A stretch of 64,000 bases of DNA from Polaromonas sp. (GTDB taxonomy: Bacteria; Pseudomonadota; Gammaproteobacteria; Burkholderiales; Burkholderiaceae_C), in contig NZ_JABBPC010000008.1 in the NCBI RefSeq assembly GCF_012927485.1, positions 1-64,000 on the forward strand, written 5' to 3'. Both the position numbers and the translations under genes were made by a program. Of the stretch, positions 1 through 8,882 are shown one piece after another (positions within the stretch are counted from its first letter, which is position 1; each line of letters begins with the position of its first letter). The notes under the pieces are model-generated. The model was not told the origin of the DNA. It ran no database searches and was given only the letters and a program-made list of their open reading frames with translations.

Positions 1-1306
1 GCGCCGCCAGACGGCTGGCGCGGCTGATGTCCTGGGTGTAGATCGAGGTCGCCAAGCCATACTTGGTGTCGTTGGCCATGCGCACGGCTTCTTCTTCGGT
101 GTCAAAGGGCTGGATGTGGCAGCAGGGGCCGAAGATTTCTTCGCGCACGACGGTCGCGGTTTCCGGCAGGCCGGTCCAGATGGTGGGCTGCACCCAGCAA
201 CCGTCCTTCAAGTCGTCCGGCATGTCGGGCACACCGCCGCCAAAGACGATGGTGGCGCCTTCCGCTTTGGCCTTGGCGTAGTAGGACAGCACTTTTTTCT
301 GGTGAATCTTGCTGACCAGCGGGCCAATCCTGGTGTCGGGGTCATTGGGGCGTCCCGGCTTCATGGTTTCGGCCTTTACCTTGAGCGCGGCCACGAACTT
401 GTCGAAGATCGGGCGCTCAACGTAGACCCGTTCAGTGCCCAGGCAGACCTGGCCGCAGTTCTCGAAGACCGAACGGGTGACGGTGTTGACAGCGTTCTCG
501 AAGTCGCAGTCGGTGAACACCACGGCAGCATTCTTGCCGCCCAGTTCCAGCGACACCGGACGGATGCCGTCGGCGGCGGCCTTCATGATGGCGGTGCCGG
601 TTTTGGTTTCGCCAGTGAAGGTGATGCCGTTCACATCCGGGTGTGCGGTCAGCATGGCGCCGGCGGAATTCACGCCGAAGCCGTTCACCACGTTGTAGAC
701 GCCGGGCGGCACGCCGACCTGGTTCATCACCTCGCCCAGCAGCGTGGCGGTGCCGGGGGTGACTTCGGACGGCTTGACAACCACGGTGTTGCCGCAGGCC
801 AGCGCCGGGCCGACCTTCCAGGTCATCAGCAGCAGCGGCAGGTTCCATGGGCAGACTACGGCAATGACGCCGCGCGGGGTGCGCACGCCGTAGCTGCGCG
901 CGGTCTTGCCATCGTGGGTGCGCATTTCGAACGATTCGGTCGAGGCGTTTTTGATGGTGTCGGCAAAAAGCTTGAAATTGGCGGCGCCGCGCGGGATGTC
1001 GATGTGCGACGCCAGACTCAGCGGCTTGCCGGTGTCGGCAATTTCGGCTTGCAGGAAGTCATCGAACCGACGGTTTATCTCGTTGGCTACCGCATCGAGC
1101 ATGGCGACCCGGTCCACCACCGACAACTGGCCCCAGGGGCCGTGCAATGCGGCCTTGGCGGCTGCCACGGCGGCATCGACTTCCGGCTGGCCGGCCTCAT
1201 AGACGTTGCCGATCAGCGCGTTGTCGACCGGATTGCGCTTCTCGTAGGTCTTGCCGCTGACGTTGGTGACGTACTCGCCGTTGATGAAGTTCTTGAAGTC
1301 TTTCAT
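1..1306 (-). CDS. dmpC: 2-hydroxymuconic semialdehyde dehydrogenase, C-terminus beyond window
   Basis: NAD-dependent aldehyde dehydrogenase that oxidises 2-hydroxymuconate semialdehyde, the ring-cleavage product of catechol, in the oxalocrotonate branch of the meta pathway. The ATG at 1304-1306 opens a frame that runs off the left edge after about 435 codons; family members are about 485 residues, so roughly 50 residues are missing. Visible signatures are the SLELGGK motif carrying the general-base Glu and the NCGQVCLG segment carrying the nucleophilic Cys. It is the most downstream gene of the phenol operon seen here, 38 bp after the GlcG-like gene. The substrate assignment comes from operon context plus family resemblance; a related betaine or other aldehyde dehydrogenase specificity cannot be excluded from sequence alone. 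Confidence 0.9.
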   Translation of the reverse strand, partial: MKDFKNFINGEYVTNVSGKTYEKRNPVDNALIGNVYEAGQPEVDAAVAAAKAALHGPWGQLSVVDRVAMLDAVANEINRRFDDFLQAEIADTGKPLSLASHIDIPRGAANFKLFADTIKNASTESFEMRTHDGKTARSYGVRTPRGVIAVVCPWNLPLLLMTWKVGPALACGNTVVVKPSEVTPGTATLLGEVMNQVGVPPGVYNVVNGFGVNSAGAMLTAHPDVNGITFTGETKTGTAIMKAAADGIRPVSLELGGKNAAVVFTDCDFENAVNTVTRSVFENCGQVCLGTERVYVERPIFDKFVAALKVKAETMKPGRPNDPDTRIGPLVSKIHQKKVLSYYAKAKAEGATIVFGGGVPDMPDDLKDGCWVQPTIWTGLPETATVVREEIFGPCCHIQPFDTEEEAVRMANDTKYGLATSIYTQDISRASRLAA

Positions 1307-1344
1307 ATTTTTTTGCTCGTGAAGGGGTGCTTGGCTTTTCGCCC

Positions 1345-1797
1345 TTAGTTGTTCAATCCGATAGCCGTCAGCCCGGCGCGGGCGCAGGCTTCGTCCTGCT
1401 GCTCCGAGCCACCGGAGACGCCGATGCCGCCGATGCGCTGGCCGTTCTCGATCACCGGCAGCCCGCCGCCAAAAGCGACGAAGCGGGGCCTGAGCACCAG
1501 GCCTTCCCGCACCGCGGCGGAATGCTGCTGCAATGCTTCGGGCCACTGGCTCGTCGCCAAGCCGAAGCTCGCGGCGGTGTAGGCCTTGTCGATGGCAATC
1601 TCGACCGAATGCAGCGGCGCACCCGGCATGCGCAAAAAAGCCGCCAGCACGCCGGAAGCGTCCACCACCGCCACATTGACGCGCACGCCCAGGGCCTCGG
1701 CGGCTTGCACTGCCGCACCGATGGCTTGGTAGGCCGCGTGCCAGTCAATCGTTGGTACGCTGACGCTGAGCGGTCGCCTGTTCGCTTCCGGCTTCAT
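1345..1797 (-). CDS. GlcG/HbpS-family (DUF336) protein of the phenol operon
   Basis: A 150-residue protein of the GlcG/HbpS fold, with the typical early AEALGVRVNVAVVDASG stretch, a central FVAFGGGLPV segment and the near-terminal IGGIGVSGG loop. Members are small heme-binding or unknown-function proteins often carried in catabolic operons. No signal peptide is visible, so it should be cytoplasmic here. It lies 2 bp downstream of the outer-membrane protein gene and upstream of the semialdehyde dehydrogenase gene, so it is cotranscribed with ring-cleavage genes. Its role in aromatic metabolism is not established; an accessory function such as binding a toxic intermediate or cofactor is only inference. 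Confidence 0.8.
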   Translation of the reverse strand: MKPEANRRPLSVSVPTIDWHAAYQAIGAAVQAAEALGVRVNVAVVDASGVLAAFLRMPGAPLHSVEIAIDKAYTAASFGLATSQWPEALQQHSAAVREGLVLRPRFVAFGGGLPVIENGQRIGGIGVSGGSEQQDEACARAGLTAIGLNN

Positions 1798-1799
1798 GC

Positions 1800-2678
1800 T
1801 TAAAACGCTTTCACCACCGTGAAGCGAAACAAGTTGCCGATGGTCTCGGGGTTGCTGCCCGCCTCGGACCGGTACTCTTTATAGGCGGCGGCCTTCAGGA
1901 ACACGCCGGCACTCAGGATCGGCAGCACGACCTCGGCGCCAATGGCGTGACGCGACGAGTTGTTGCCGGAGGCACCGGGGCCGCTGTCGTTGCTGACCTG
2001 TATCTGGTCGTAGCCGACCACGCCGACCTGCACGGTTTGCAGCATCTTGGCAATGCCCCACTCCACTGTGACCTGGTTGCCTGGCTTGAAGCCACCCGAC
2101 TTCTCAGAGTTGGTTTCAAACCGCATCAACGCCGAGCCCGAGATTTTCTTGTCAGCGTCGAAGTAGTAAGTCGCCCCACCTGTGAGCATGGTCGATTTGT
2201 AGCCCTTGCCAGGGGCGGCGGGCGTTGAGTGGGTGGCGTTGTCGAGCCAGATACCGGCTGCGGCGACCGCATCCCAGTTGGCGCCGTGCCAGCCGAGAAC
2301 GACAGGGCCGAGGTAAACGTCACCAATACCCGTGGTGCTTTCCGAGATACCGGGGGTGTTGAAAGTCAATGACGTGCGCAGCACCGGGACGATGGTCTCC
2401 ATGCCGAAGTCCGCGCCCAGGAATTTGGTGTTTGAAATCCAGACCACTCGGTTGGCGAGTGCCACCACGGTACCGGTGTTGCTGCCGGGGATATCGTTGC
2501 GGGTGCCAGGTGCTTTCAGTTTTTCAATGTTGTAGTCCACCAGATAGCCGAGATAGTAGGTGCCGGGGGGCGGCACGCTGGCGGCCTGAATGCCTTCGAC
2601 GCCCGGGACGTAGTGTCCGCCCGCAGAGGCGCTCAGGGCGACGACCAAGGTGGCCATCGCAAAAATGATTTTTTTCAT
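1800..2678 (-). CDS. Outer-membrane MetA-pathway phenol degradation protein
   Basis: A 292-residue protein with a cleavable signal peptide (MKKIIFAMATLVVALSASAGG) followed by alternating short beta-strand-like segments and ending in aromatic FRFTVVKAF, as expected for an outer-membrane beta-barrel. It resembles the Phenol_MetA_deg family, found next to meta-cleavage genes and thought to help uptake of aromatic substrates across the outer membrane. It sits between catechol 2,3-dioxygenase and the GlcG-like gene, all on the minus strand with short gaps, so it belongs to the phenol operon. The family assignment is good. Transport activity is inferred from topology and context. Confidence 0.85.
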   Translation of the reverse strand: MKKIIFAMATLVVALSASAGGHYVPGVEGIQAASVPPPGTYYLGYLVDYNIEKLKAPGTRNDIPGSNTGTVVALANRVVWISNTKFLGADFGMETIVPVLRTSLTFNTPGISESTTGIGDVYLGPVVLGWHGANWDAVAAAGIWLDNATHSTPAAPGKGYKSTMLTGGATYYFDADKKISGSALMRFETNSEKSGGFKPGNQVTVEWGIAKMLQTVQVGVVGYDQIQVSNDSGPGASGNNSSRHAIGAEVVLPILSAGVFLKAAAYKEYRSEAGSNPETIGNLFRFTVVKAF

Positions 2679-2724
2679 GACTTGTTATTCGTTCCGAAAA
2701 TTGATGCCCCAAAGTGAATGATAT

Positions 2725-3669
2725 TCATGTGTACACCTCGGTGAACGACGACACCATCTCACCGGTGTGAAAGAAGATGCCGCTGCCCAAATGGTCTTCC
2801 GACCAGGTGGTGACGGGCCGGTCGCGCTGTGCCAGGTAGCCCAGCCCGGCGAAGGTTTCGTTGCGGTTGCCGCTTGGGTCAAAGAAGTAGATCGTCTCAC
2901 CGCGTGTGATGCCGTGGCGCGTGGGGGCGACGTCGATTTTGGTCTTGGTCTTGCCCATGATGTCGGCGGCCTTCAGAATGTCGTTCCACGAATCGAGGTA
3001 GAAGGCAATGTGGTGCAAGCCCATGCGCGGGCCACCGACAAAAGCAATGTCGTGCGGCGTGGTGGTGCGAGACAGCCAAGTGGCGGCCTGCATGTCGCCA
3101 GCGGGGCCAACCAGGATTTGCTCGGTGAGGAAGAAGTCCAGTACTTCCATCACAAACCTGGTGTTCTCGGCGACTTTGTTGACGCCGGTCTCCGGATTCA
3201 GTTCGCACATCAGCAGGCAGTGATCGAGCCAGTGCGCGCCAGCACCTTTGATGTTGTCGGGCCACGGGTCCGGGTTTTGGGTGCCGACTTCGGTGCCGAC
3301 GTATTCTTTCATCGCATACAGCCGCATCTCGTGGCCGCTGGGCAGCTTGAACTGCAGCATGCGGCCAGTCGACGGCAGCGTGCCTTCAGGGAGAAACTTA
3401 GTGGCGGTGCCGTAGGCTTGGACCCTCTTTTGCAGATCGTCCAGGTCGGCATCGTTCTCGACCTTGTAGGCCACATGGTTCATGCCGGCCTGGTCGGACG
3501 GGGTCAGTATCACCGAGTATTTATCCCACTCGTCCCAGCACTTGAGGTACACGTTGCCGTGCTTGTCCTCCATCGTTTTTTTCATGCCCAGCACGTTTTC
3601 ATAATGCTTGAGCGCGGCGGCCATGTCCATCACCCGAATGCTGATGTGACCAATACGTGAAATACCCAT
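2725..3669 (-). CDS. dmpB: Catechol 2,3-dioxygenase (extradiol)
   Basis: Fe(II)-dependent extradiol dioxygenase that cleaves catechol to 2-hydroxymuconate semialdehyde in the cytoplasm. The 314 residues match the usual two-domain vicinal-oxygen-chelate length (XylE/DmpB about 307). The expected metal ligands are visible: His150 in AHWLDH, the GLHHIAF motif near 217-223, and Glu271 in NRNETF. Its substrate catechol comes from the phenol hydroxylase encoded upstream. The gene follows the ferredoxin gene that in related operons reactivates this enzyme by re-reducing oxidised iron. Start choice is supported by the gap to the ferredoxin and an upstream GAGGAGACATC ribosome-binding sequence. Confidence 0.96.
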   Translation of the reverse strand: MGISRIGHISIRVMDMAAALKHYENVLGMKKTMEDKHGNVYLKCWDEWDKYSVILTPSDQAGMNHVAYKVENDADLDDLQKRVQAYGTATKFLPEGTLPSTGRMLQFKLPSGHEMRLYAMKEYVGTEVGTQNPDPWPDNIKGAGAHWLDHCLLMCELNPETGVNKVAENTRFVMEVLDFFLTEQILVGPAGDMQAATWLSRTTTPHDIAFVGGPRMGLHHIAFYLDSWNDILKAADIMGKTKTKIDVAPTRHGITRGETIYFFDPSGNRNETFAGLGYLAQRDRPVTTWSEDHLGSGIFFHTGEMVSSFTEVYT

Positions 3670-3695
3670 TTGATGTCTCCTCGTTGTAGAAATAT

Positions 3696-4043
3696 TTATG
3701 GATTTACCGTGAAGGAAAATCCTTTGCTGAACGGCTTTTCAAATTTGCCCGCTACCGTCAACTCAATGGCGGTGACGGGCGCAACACGACAGGCCAGCGT
3801 CAAGCCGTCTGCCTCTTCCTCGGCACTGACGTGCGCGCGGCTGATGGGGCCCAAGGGGCGACATTGCCCCTCAAGAACATGAACCTTGCAGACACCACAG
3901 CCGCCGTTGACGCAGCCCACCGGAATGCTCTTGCGGCCCAGGCGCAACATGCCTCGCAACAGACTCTCGTCATGCGCGCACAGAAAGGTCTCGTCGGTTT
4001 GCGTGACGTGAACGCTGAGCTTGGGGCGGGTGTCGAACAACAT
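3696..4043 (-). CDS. dmpQ: Plant-type [2Fe-2S] ferredoxin of the meta pathway (DmpQ/XylT-like)
   Basis: A 115-residue chloroplast-type ferredoxin. The cluster-binding pattern is Cys44, Cys49, Cys52 ([10 protein letters not shown]) and Cys85. Homologues XylT and DmpQ reactivate catechol 2,3-dioxygenase after inactivation by substituted catechols by reducing its Fe(III). Position directly between the phenol hydroxylase reductase (12 bp away) and catechol 2,3-dioxygenase (26 bp away) is the conserved place for this function. It is cytoplasmic; no signal peptide is seen. The short N-terminal extension before the beta-grasp fold is normal for this group. Confidence 0.93.
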   Translation of the reverse strand: MLFDTRPKLSVHVTQTDETFLCAHDESLLRGMLRLGRKSIPVGCVNGGCGVCKVHVLEGQCRPLGPISRAHVSAEEEADGLTLACRVAPVTAIELTVAGKFEKPFSKGFSFTVNP

Positions 4044-4055
4044 GGTGATGACTCC

Positions 4056-5129
4056 TCACACTCGCTTGAACAAGGGGCTGCGCGTCTGATTGGCATCGGC
4101 CGCCGAAATGAATTTTTCGGTATAGATATCGCGCTCAAACAGGCGCCCCTGCATCAGCGTGCTGATGCAGGCTTCAATCATGATCGGCGGTCCGCACAGG
4201 TAGGCTTTGCGACCACGAAAGTCGTTGGCGAAATGCGCTTTGGCGGCCTCGTGCACCATGCCGCGCGCGCCGGTCCAACCCGTGTCTGGTGGCTCATTCG
4301 AAAGCACCGGCACGTAGTCGAAGTTGGGGTGCTGCTCGGTCAGCGCCACGAACTCGTCGTGGTGGTACAGCTCGGCCTGGTAGCGCGCGCCGTTGACCAG
4401 CGCGATAGGGCGCGTGCAATCCTGCGCCAGCAAATCCAGAATCATCGAGCGCGGACTCGACAGGCCGGAACCGCCGGCCAGAAACAGGTAGGGCAGTTGC
4501 TCCGCCTGGTGTTGCGACTGGCGCACAAAAAAGCGTCCGTAAGGTCCGCTGAAGCGCACGTTGTCGCCGACCTTGAGCGTGTCATGCACCCAGCCGGTGG
4601 CCGCGCCGCCAGGCACGCGCCGGATATTGAGTTCGATCTCGCCACTCTGCGAGGGCGCACTGGCGATGGAGAAGGCCCGGCTCTGCGCCTCGCCCGGCAC
4701 CACCAGGTTGATGTACTGACCGGCCTGGAACACTATGTGTTGAGGTGCGTCCAGTTCGATCCAGACGCCCTTGACGGTCGGCGTCAGATCGACCAGACGC
4801 GACACCGTGCCGCGGTAGTCCTGCACCGGCAGATTCAGGGCATCGGGCTCTTCCTCGATCTCGGCGTCGATGGTCACGTCCGATTGCAGCGTGGCGCAGC
4901 AGGCCAGGCACTTGCCTTCTTCGCGCTCATAGTCCATCAACGCAAAATTTGAAGCCGCGCCGTGATCGACTTCGCCCTCGGTGACATCGATCTTGCAAGT
5001 CGCGCACAGGCCATGGCAGCAGGCGTGCGGCAAGTAGATGCCGGAGCGCAGGGCGGCGTCGAGGATGGTTTGCCCCTCCTCGACCTCCAGCACCTGCCCG
5101 GTCGACTCAAAGGTGAGTTGGTAGCTCAT
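4056..5129 (-). CDS. dmpP: Phenol 2-monooxygenase P5, NADH-ferredoxin reductase subunit
   Basis: Electron-transfer subunit of the multicomponent phenol hydroxylase. At 357 residues it is close to DmpP (353). An N-terminal plant-type [2Fe-2S] domain shows Cys37, Cys42 and Cys45 (HACCHGLCATC) and a fourth Cys near 77. It is followed by an FAD-binding barrel (RAFSIAS) and an NAD-binding domain (LFLAGGSGLS). It passes electrons from NADH through FAD and the iron-sulfur cluster to the di-iron centre of the P3 subunit. It lies 15 bp after the P4 gene and 12 bp before the ferredoxin gene. Confidence 0.96.
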   Translation of the reverse strand: MSYQLTFESTGQVLEVEEGQTILDAALRSGIYLPHACCHGLCATCKIDVTEGEVDHGAASNFALMDYEREEGKCLACCATLQSDVTIDAEIEEEPDALNLPVQDYRGTVSRLVDLTPTVKGVWIELDAPQHIVFQAGQYINLVVPGEAQSRAFSIASAPSQSGEIELNIRRVPGGAATGWVHDTLKVGDNVRFSGPYGRFFVRQSQHQAEQLPYLFLAGGSGLSSPRSMILDLLAQDCTRPIALVNGARYQAELYHHDEFVALTEQHPNFDYVPVLSNEPPDTGWTGARGMVHEAAKAHFANDFRGRKAYLCGPPIMIEACISTLMQGRLFERDIYTEKFISAADANQTRSPLFKRV

Positions 5130-5144
5130 CTGCGTCTCGTCAAC

Positions 5145-5501
5145 TCAGTTGCACGAACCCTGCAGGCCGTTCAGGCCCGGGGTGCGAAAACGGATCACGT
5201 CCTTGTGACCCAGGCCGTTCTCTGCCAGCGATTTCTCGGCATCGGGCGTCCAGGTCTTGCCAGACTTGAACCATTCGGTTTTGTTCCAATCGATCTTTGC
5301 GAAATCCGGGTGCGCGCCAAAGAGGCGAGGAAGGCTGCCTGTGAGCATGTCGCCGAACTTCAGGGTCGGCGGCATCGGCACACAAAACGGGGCGCAAAAC
5401 ATCAGGTGGTTTTCCCAGCCGATGTAGAGCAGCGGCACCGGGAACTTGTCCACGGTGTCCTTCTGGATGAAGGGGTAGGGGCGAACAGAAGCAATAGCCA
5501 T
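5145..5501 (-). CDS. dmpO: Phenol 2-monooxygenase P4 subunit
   Basis: The 118-residue P4 (gamma) subunit of the oxygenase complex. It starts MAIASVRPYPF and contains the conserved LYIGWENHLMFCAPFCVP block. The frame is open much further upstream (to 5753), but that part overlaps the P3 gene. The ATG at 5499-5501 gives the family length (about 119) and has GGAG about 10 bases upstream, so this start was chosen. It forms the (alpha-beta-gamma)2 oxygenase with P1 and P3 and is required for activity. It lies 25 bp after the P3 stop. Confidence 0.93.
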   Translation of the reverse strand: MAIASVRPYPFIQKDTVDKFPVPLLYIGWENHLMFCAPFCVPMPPTLKFGDMLTGSLPRLFGAHPDFAKIDWNKTEWFKSGKTWTPDAEKSLAENGLGHKDVIRFRTPGLNGLQGSCN

Positions 5502-5526
5502 GATGAGTCGGTCTCCTGGAAAGGGC

Positions 5527-7074
5527 TCAGTTGCCGGTGGCGAGATCACGCCAGGCCTTGAAGTTTTTCTGGTCCTGCGAGCCTTCAAAATCAAGGTTGT
5601 CGCGGCCCATCTCGATGCGGTACCACTTGAGCACCTCGGCCAGCGGATCGAAGCCGGGCACGGTCGGGTCGGTATCAGGCGGGAAGCAATTGCCCTGATA
5701 AATCTGGTGCACCGGCAACCAGGCCTGCATATATTTTTCGGGCTCGTGGTCAAAGATATCTTTGCAGCCGTCGGAACAAAAGTGGTACTTCATGCCGCTG
5801 TAGTCGGACTCGCGGTAGCAGATCTTGGTCGGGTCGTCAGGCTCGGTGAAGACCATCGGAATCTGGCAGACCTGACATAACATCGGCAGCGTGCCGTTGT
5901 AGAAGCGCTCGCCTTCTTCCGCTTCTTTCGCCCAGTGCTCGAAGCGGGGCCGGTAGTGCTTGTCAAAGGTGTCGGGGTACTTGCTTGAGAGCCACTCCAT
6001 TTCCGACTCGGTCGGCGTCCAGGTGTGGAATGCGGCCGCCGCGCCGTAGTTGTAGAAGGTGGACCAGGCTTGGTGCGACAAATGGTCCTTGTCCTTGCAC
6101 GCTTGCGCCCAGCCCTTGGGGATGGTGATGCCGTAGCGTGCCAGGTCGGCAAACAAGGCACCGCCGTTGGCTTCGGCATAGGTCTCCCAGGCTTCCTTCC
6201 AGCTCATCACGCGCTTGGGCAGCATGTAGTCCATCATCATGGCCACCAGCGTCAGCACGCGGTAGCCGCGCCAGAACCATTTGTCGATCCAGCGCTGCAC
6301 GATCGGCAGGTTGTCCGGGTCTTGCTCGAGGATGAACTTGATCATCTCCAGGCCCAGCGTCATGTGGCGCGCCTCATCGGACTGCGCCGAGAAACCGAAC
6401 GCCATCGCCGCCATGTCGCCGTTGTAGGCGGCACCCGAAATGAAGGGAACAAACAACAGGTTGGTCAGCACGTATTCAAACGCAAAACCAATCGACACCA
6501 TGAACTCAAACGGGCCGGCGGTGACGGCATCGTCAAAGAAGGACTTGGGTACCGACAGGTACCAGACCCGGTCGTTCTGGTGATGCCAGTTCTGGAAGCC
6601 GTTGTAGAACTTGTTGTAGTTCGACATCGAATGAATCTGCGTCTGCGAGTGGCGGATTTCATCGAGCGACTGCATCATGCAGGCGACGCGCGGGCCGGCA
6701 CCGGCGAACTGGCGACCAACGTGGGCAAAGCCCCGGTGCGCCATATATTCAGCGGGCGAGATGCCGGTCATGAACAGCTTGAGCGCATTGATGTAGCGCG
6801 CATCGGTCACTTGCAAATGGCCGTTGTTCTGGTTGAAGGCGTCGATGATGGCGTAGAGCTTGCGTTCTTTTTCCGACTGGTATTTCCAGTAGGCGTCCAT
6901 CGTCAGACGGAACGGGTCTTCAAACTTGTCCCAGTCATGGATCTTGATGCCCTCGTACTCCAGGTGCGGAAAAATGTCGTTCTTCTTCTGGTAACTGGGT
7001 TCCCAGTCGAGATCGCGCGTCAGCAGGTTGTAGCGATCTTTCAGGTTCAACTTCTTGTTGACTTTCATGTCCAT
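5527..7074 (-). CDS. dmpN: Phenol 2-monooxygenase P3, di-iron oxygenase alpha subunit
   Basis: Catalytic subunit that hydroxylates phenol to catechol at a carboxylate-bridged di-iron centre. It has 515 residues, the family length. All six expected iron ligands can be read: Glu109, Glu139 and His142 (DEIRH), Glu200, Glu234 and His237 (DEARH), with the same spacing as toluene monooxygenases. The C-terminal part has a CQVCQIP pair and a later Cys pair (HFCSDGC), a likely structural zinc site. It works with P1 and P4 as oxygenase, P5 as reductase and P2 as effector. The start, MDMKVNKKLNLKDRYN, matches the family N-terminus. Confidence 0.97.
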   Translation of the reverse strand: MDMKVNKKLNLKDRYNLLTRDLDWEPSYQKKNDIFPHLEYEGIKIHDWDKFEDPFRLTMDAYWKYQSEKERKLYAIIDAFNQNNGHLQVTDARYINALKLFMTGISPAEYMAHRGFAHVGRQFAGAGPRVACMMQSLDEIRHSQTQIHSMSNYNKFYNGFQNWHHQNDRVWYLSVPKSFFDDAVTAGPFEFMVSIGFAFEYVLTNLLFVPFISGAAYNGDMAAMAFGFSAQSDEARHMTLGLEMIKFILEQDPDNLPIVQRWIDKWFWRGYRVLTLVAMMMDYMLPKRVMSWKEAWETYAEANGGALFADLARYGITIPKGWAQACKDKDHLSHQAWSTFYNYGAAAAFHTWTPTESEMEWLSSKYPDTFDKHYRPRFEHWAKEAEEGERFYNGTLPMLCQVCQIPMVFTEPDDPTKICYRESDYSGMKYHFCSDGCKDIFDHEPEKYMQAWLPVHQIYQGNCFPPDTDPTVPGFDPLAEVLKWYRIEMGRDNLDFEGSQDQKNFKAWRDLATGN

Positions 7075-7125
7075 GATTTGTCTCCGGTTGGCTTGTTAGG
7101 GCTCTATAGGAATAGGGTTTTGCTG

Positions 7126-7395
7126 TCAGTGTTTCCAGCTCAGCGTGAACTCGTCATCGGTCTCGTCGATGTGGCCGGTCAGCGTGATCAGGTTGATGTG
7201 CAGCTCTTGCAGATTGAACGGGCGGCCGATCTGCTCTTCCACCGATTCGCGGCGAATCACCATGGTGTCGGGGGCATCGACCTTGACCATGGCGGGCTGC
7301 ATGTTGACCACGGCGTGCGGGTTGTCGGCCAGGATGGCGTCGACGATGCAGCGGGTTTCTTCGTTGCGCTGGAAGGCGATAAATACGTTGGACAT
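7126..7395 (-). CDS. dmpM: Phenol 2-monooxygenase P2, effector/activator protein
   Basis: An 89-residue cofactorless coupling protein (MmoB/DmpM family) that binds the oxygenase and is needed for efficient hydroxylation. It begins MSNVFIAFQRNEETR and ends DETDDEFTLSWKH, which agrees with DmpM in length (90) and layout. The frame is open further upstream into the P1 gene, but the ATG at 7393-7395 fits the family start and the operon spacing. It lies 19 bp after P1 and 51 bp before P3. Confidence 0.94.
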   Translation of the reverse strand: MSNVFIAFQRNEETRCIVDAILADNPHAVVNMQPAMVKVDAPDTMVIRRESVEEQIGRPFNLQELHINLITLTGHIDETDDEFTLSWKH

Positions 7396-7414
7396 AGTGG
7401 GTGCTCCGGTGCGA

Positions 7415-8407
7415 TCAGGCGAGGAGGCCGGCCTTGGCCAGCCGGGTATCAAGGCGTGCGCCAACACGCGCCAGGGCAGCTTCACCCTCGGTTCCAAGCG
7501 CCATGCTGGCCAGCGGCTGCAGCGCCGTCAAGGCACGGCCACGCCAATGGGCAATCCACGCTTGCAACTGGGCCTTGTTTTCCGGGTTTTCGGCGGCTGC
7601 CACGCGCAGGCAGGCATCGACCCATTTGCTGCTGTCTTCAAACAACTCGGTTTGAAAGCGGGTCAACAGCGACGCCGTGGGCCCAGCCTTGTCATTGAGT
7701 GCCTGATCGACTTCTTTGTAAGCCAGGCCGAACAGCAAACCGTCCAGCGCGACGTGCTGGGCGACAAACATTTCAAACCAGTCCTTGATGACTAGCGTGT
7801 CTTCGACGTAGCGGCGCAGTTCCTGCCACTGCGGCTGGTCCAGCCAGGCTTTTTTGGCCGCCTGCACTTCACCCAGATCACCCAGCACCAGACCCATGCG
7901 GGTCAGGTATTGCGCCACGCCGAGCTGGTCCATACCCTGGTACAAGCACGGTTGCGTGATGGCGGTGCCAAAACCGTAGGCGCACATGGAGGCGCCGTTC
8001 ATATTGGCGCCCCAGGCGACGTGCCGCAGCGGCACATAGAAGTCGAGCGCGGTGCGACGGGCGGTTTCGGCGTAACTCTCGGCCAGACCGCGGGTCTCAA
8101 CGAATTCAAAATCCGCTTCGGCGGTTTCCTGCATGCGGGCGCGCGAGGCGGTGTAGGCGCCGTAATAGAACTGACGCGGGTCCTTCAAGGCGTACCAGTC
8201 TTTCATGGTGATGGCGGTGCGCGAGGCGTCGAAGATCTCGTGCTCCGGGTCCCAGGTCGGCCGGTAATGGAAGTTGGTTTCGGGCTGAACATCCATCGTG
8301 CCTTCGAGGTAGCGCGAGGCCGGCTTGTTGTCGCCGATGCGCGCGGCAATGTGGTCGAAGGTTTGCCGCAGTGGTTCGATGCTGACGGTGCGAAGGTCGA
8401 TATGCAT
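7415..8407 (-). CDS. dmpL: Phenol 2-monooxygenase P1, oxygenase beta subunit
   Basis: The 330-residue beta subunit of the oxygenase, related in fold to the alpha subunit but lacking the di-iron ligand pattern. Its beginning, MHIDLRTVSIEPLRQTFDHIA, and the later LRHVAWGANMNGASMCAYGFG block are typical of DmpL. It supports the P3 subunit structurally in the alpha2-beta2-gamma2 oxygenase. It is preceded by an AGGAG-type ribosome-binding sequence and lies 33 bp downstream of P0. Confidence 0.95.
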   Translation of the reverse strand: MHIDLRTVSIEPLRQTFDHIAARIGDNKPASRYLEGTMDVQPETNFHYRPTWDPEHEIFDASRTAITMKDWYALKDPRQFYYGAYTASRARMQETAEADFEFVETRGLAESYAETARRTALDFYVPLRHVAWGANMNGASMCAYGFGTAITQPCLYQGMDQLGVAQYLTRMGLVLGDLGEVQAAKKAWLDQPQWQELRRYVEDTLVIKDWFEMFVAQHVALDGLLFGLAYKEVDQALNDKAGPTASLLTRFQTELFEDSSKWVDACLRVAAAENPENKAQLQAWIAHWRGRALTALQPLASMALGTEGEAALARVGARLDTRLAKAGLLA

Positions 8408-8440
8408 TTCAGTAGGTCTCCTCTTGGTTTTGGTCTGGGT

Positions 8441-8719
8441 TCAGGCCCTGTTGTCGTGACGGAGGTGCTGCTCGCGCGCAGCGCGCAGGCTCCAGTCCCA
8501 TTCCTGCTCTTCAGGGCTTTGCACTGCGGCGAGGCGACCCTGGGTGGGGGTGACGCCGTGCATGACACAGAGCTGGTCAAACTGCGCCTGCGCCATTAAC
8601 AATTCAACGAACAACTCGGGTTCGCCGACCGCAAATTCAAACTCGACCAGCCCATTGGCGTGCTGCTCAATGATTCGCACGAACTTGAGGCTGAGGTTGA
8701 AGTTGGGTGTGTTGCTCAT
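8441..8719 (-). CDS. dmpK: Phenol 2-monooxygenase P0, assembly subunit
   Basis: First gene of the operon, encoding a 92-residue P0 protein (MSNTPNFNLSLKFVRI). In the Pseudomonas CF600 system P0 is not part of the active enzyme but is required to form it, probably by helping iron loading of the oxygenase. An in-frame ATG lies 15 codons further upstream (8764), but it overlaps the -24 promoter element, so translation should start at 8719. The predicted transcription start (about 8738) leaves a leader of roughly 20 nt. Confidence 0.9.
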   Translation of the reverse strand: MSNTPNFNLSLKFVRIIEQHANGLVEFEFAVGEPELFVELLMAQAQFDQLCVMHGVTPTQGRLAAVQSPEEQEWDWSLRAAREQHLRHDNRA

Positions 8720-8748
8720 GGTGTGACGGGTGTAATGAGCAGGACTTT

Positions 8749-8764
8749 GCAAGGAGCCTGCCAA
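8749..8764 (-). promoter_or_regulatory. Sigma-54 (-24/-12) promoter of the phenol operon
   Basis: Read on the minus strand, the site is TTGGCAG, five bases, then CTTGCAA. The invariant GG (8762-8761) and GC (8750-8749) are separated by exactly ten bases, as required for sigma-54 RNA polymerase. It lies about 30 bp upstream of the P0 start codon and faces the operon. The divergent gene encodes a sigma-54 activator, so the pair forms a complete phenol-inducible switch. Confidence 0.9.
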
Positions 8765-8882
8765 ACTTGGCCTCAGCTACTAAATTCTCGAGATTTGCGA
8801 GGGAAAACACCTATCTTTTGGATCCAAACTTTTGGAGCGTTGAGCAAGAAATGGTCTCTGCCAGGGTTTTCCCTTAGGGCTG

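Noticed and set aside
116-1348. 410-codon open frame on the plus strand
   Set aside because: Antisense to the semialdehyde dehydrogenase gene, with no motif or ribosome-binding site.
6025-7698. 557-codon open frame on the plus strand
   Set aside because: It is antisense to the phenol hydroxylase P3, P2 and P1 genes, which have full catalytic motifs. It shows no domain of its own and is a product of GC-rich codon use.
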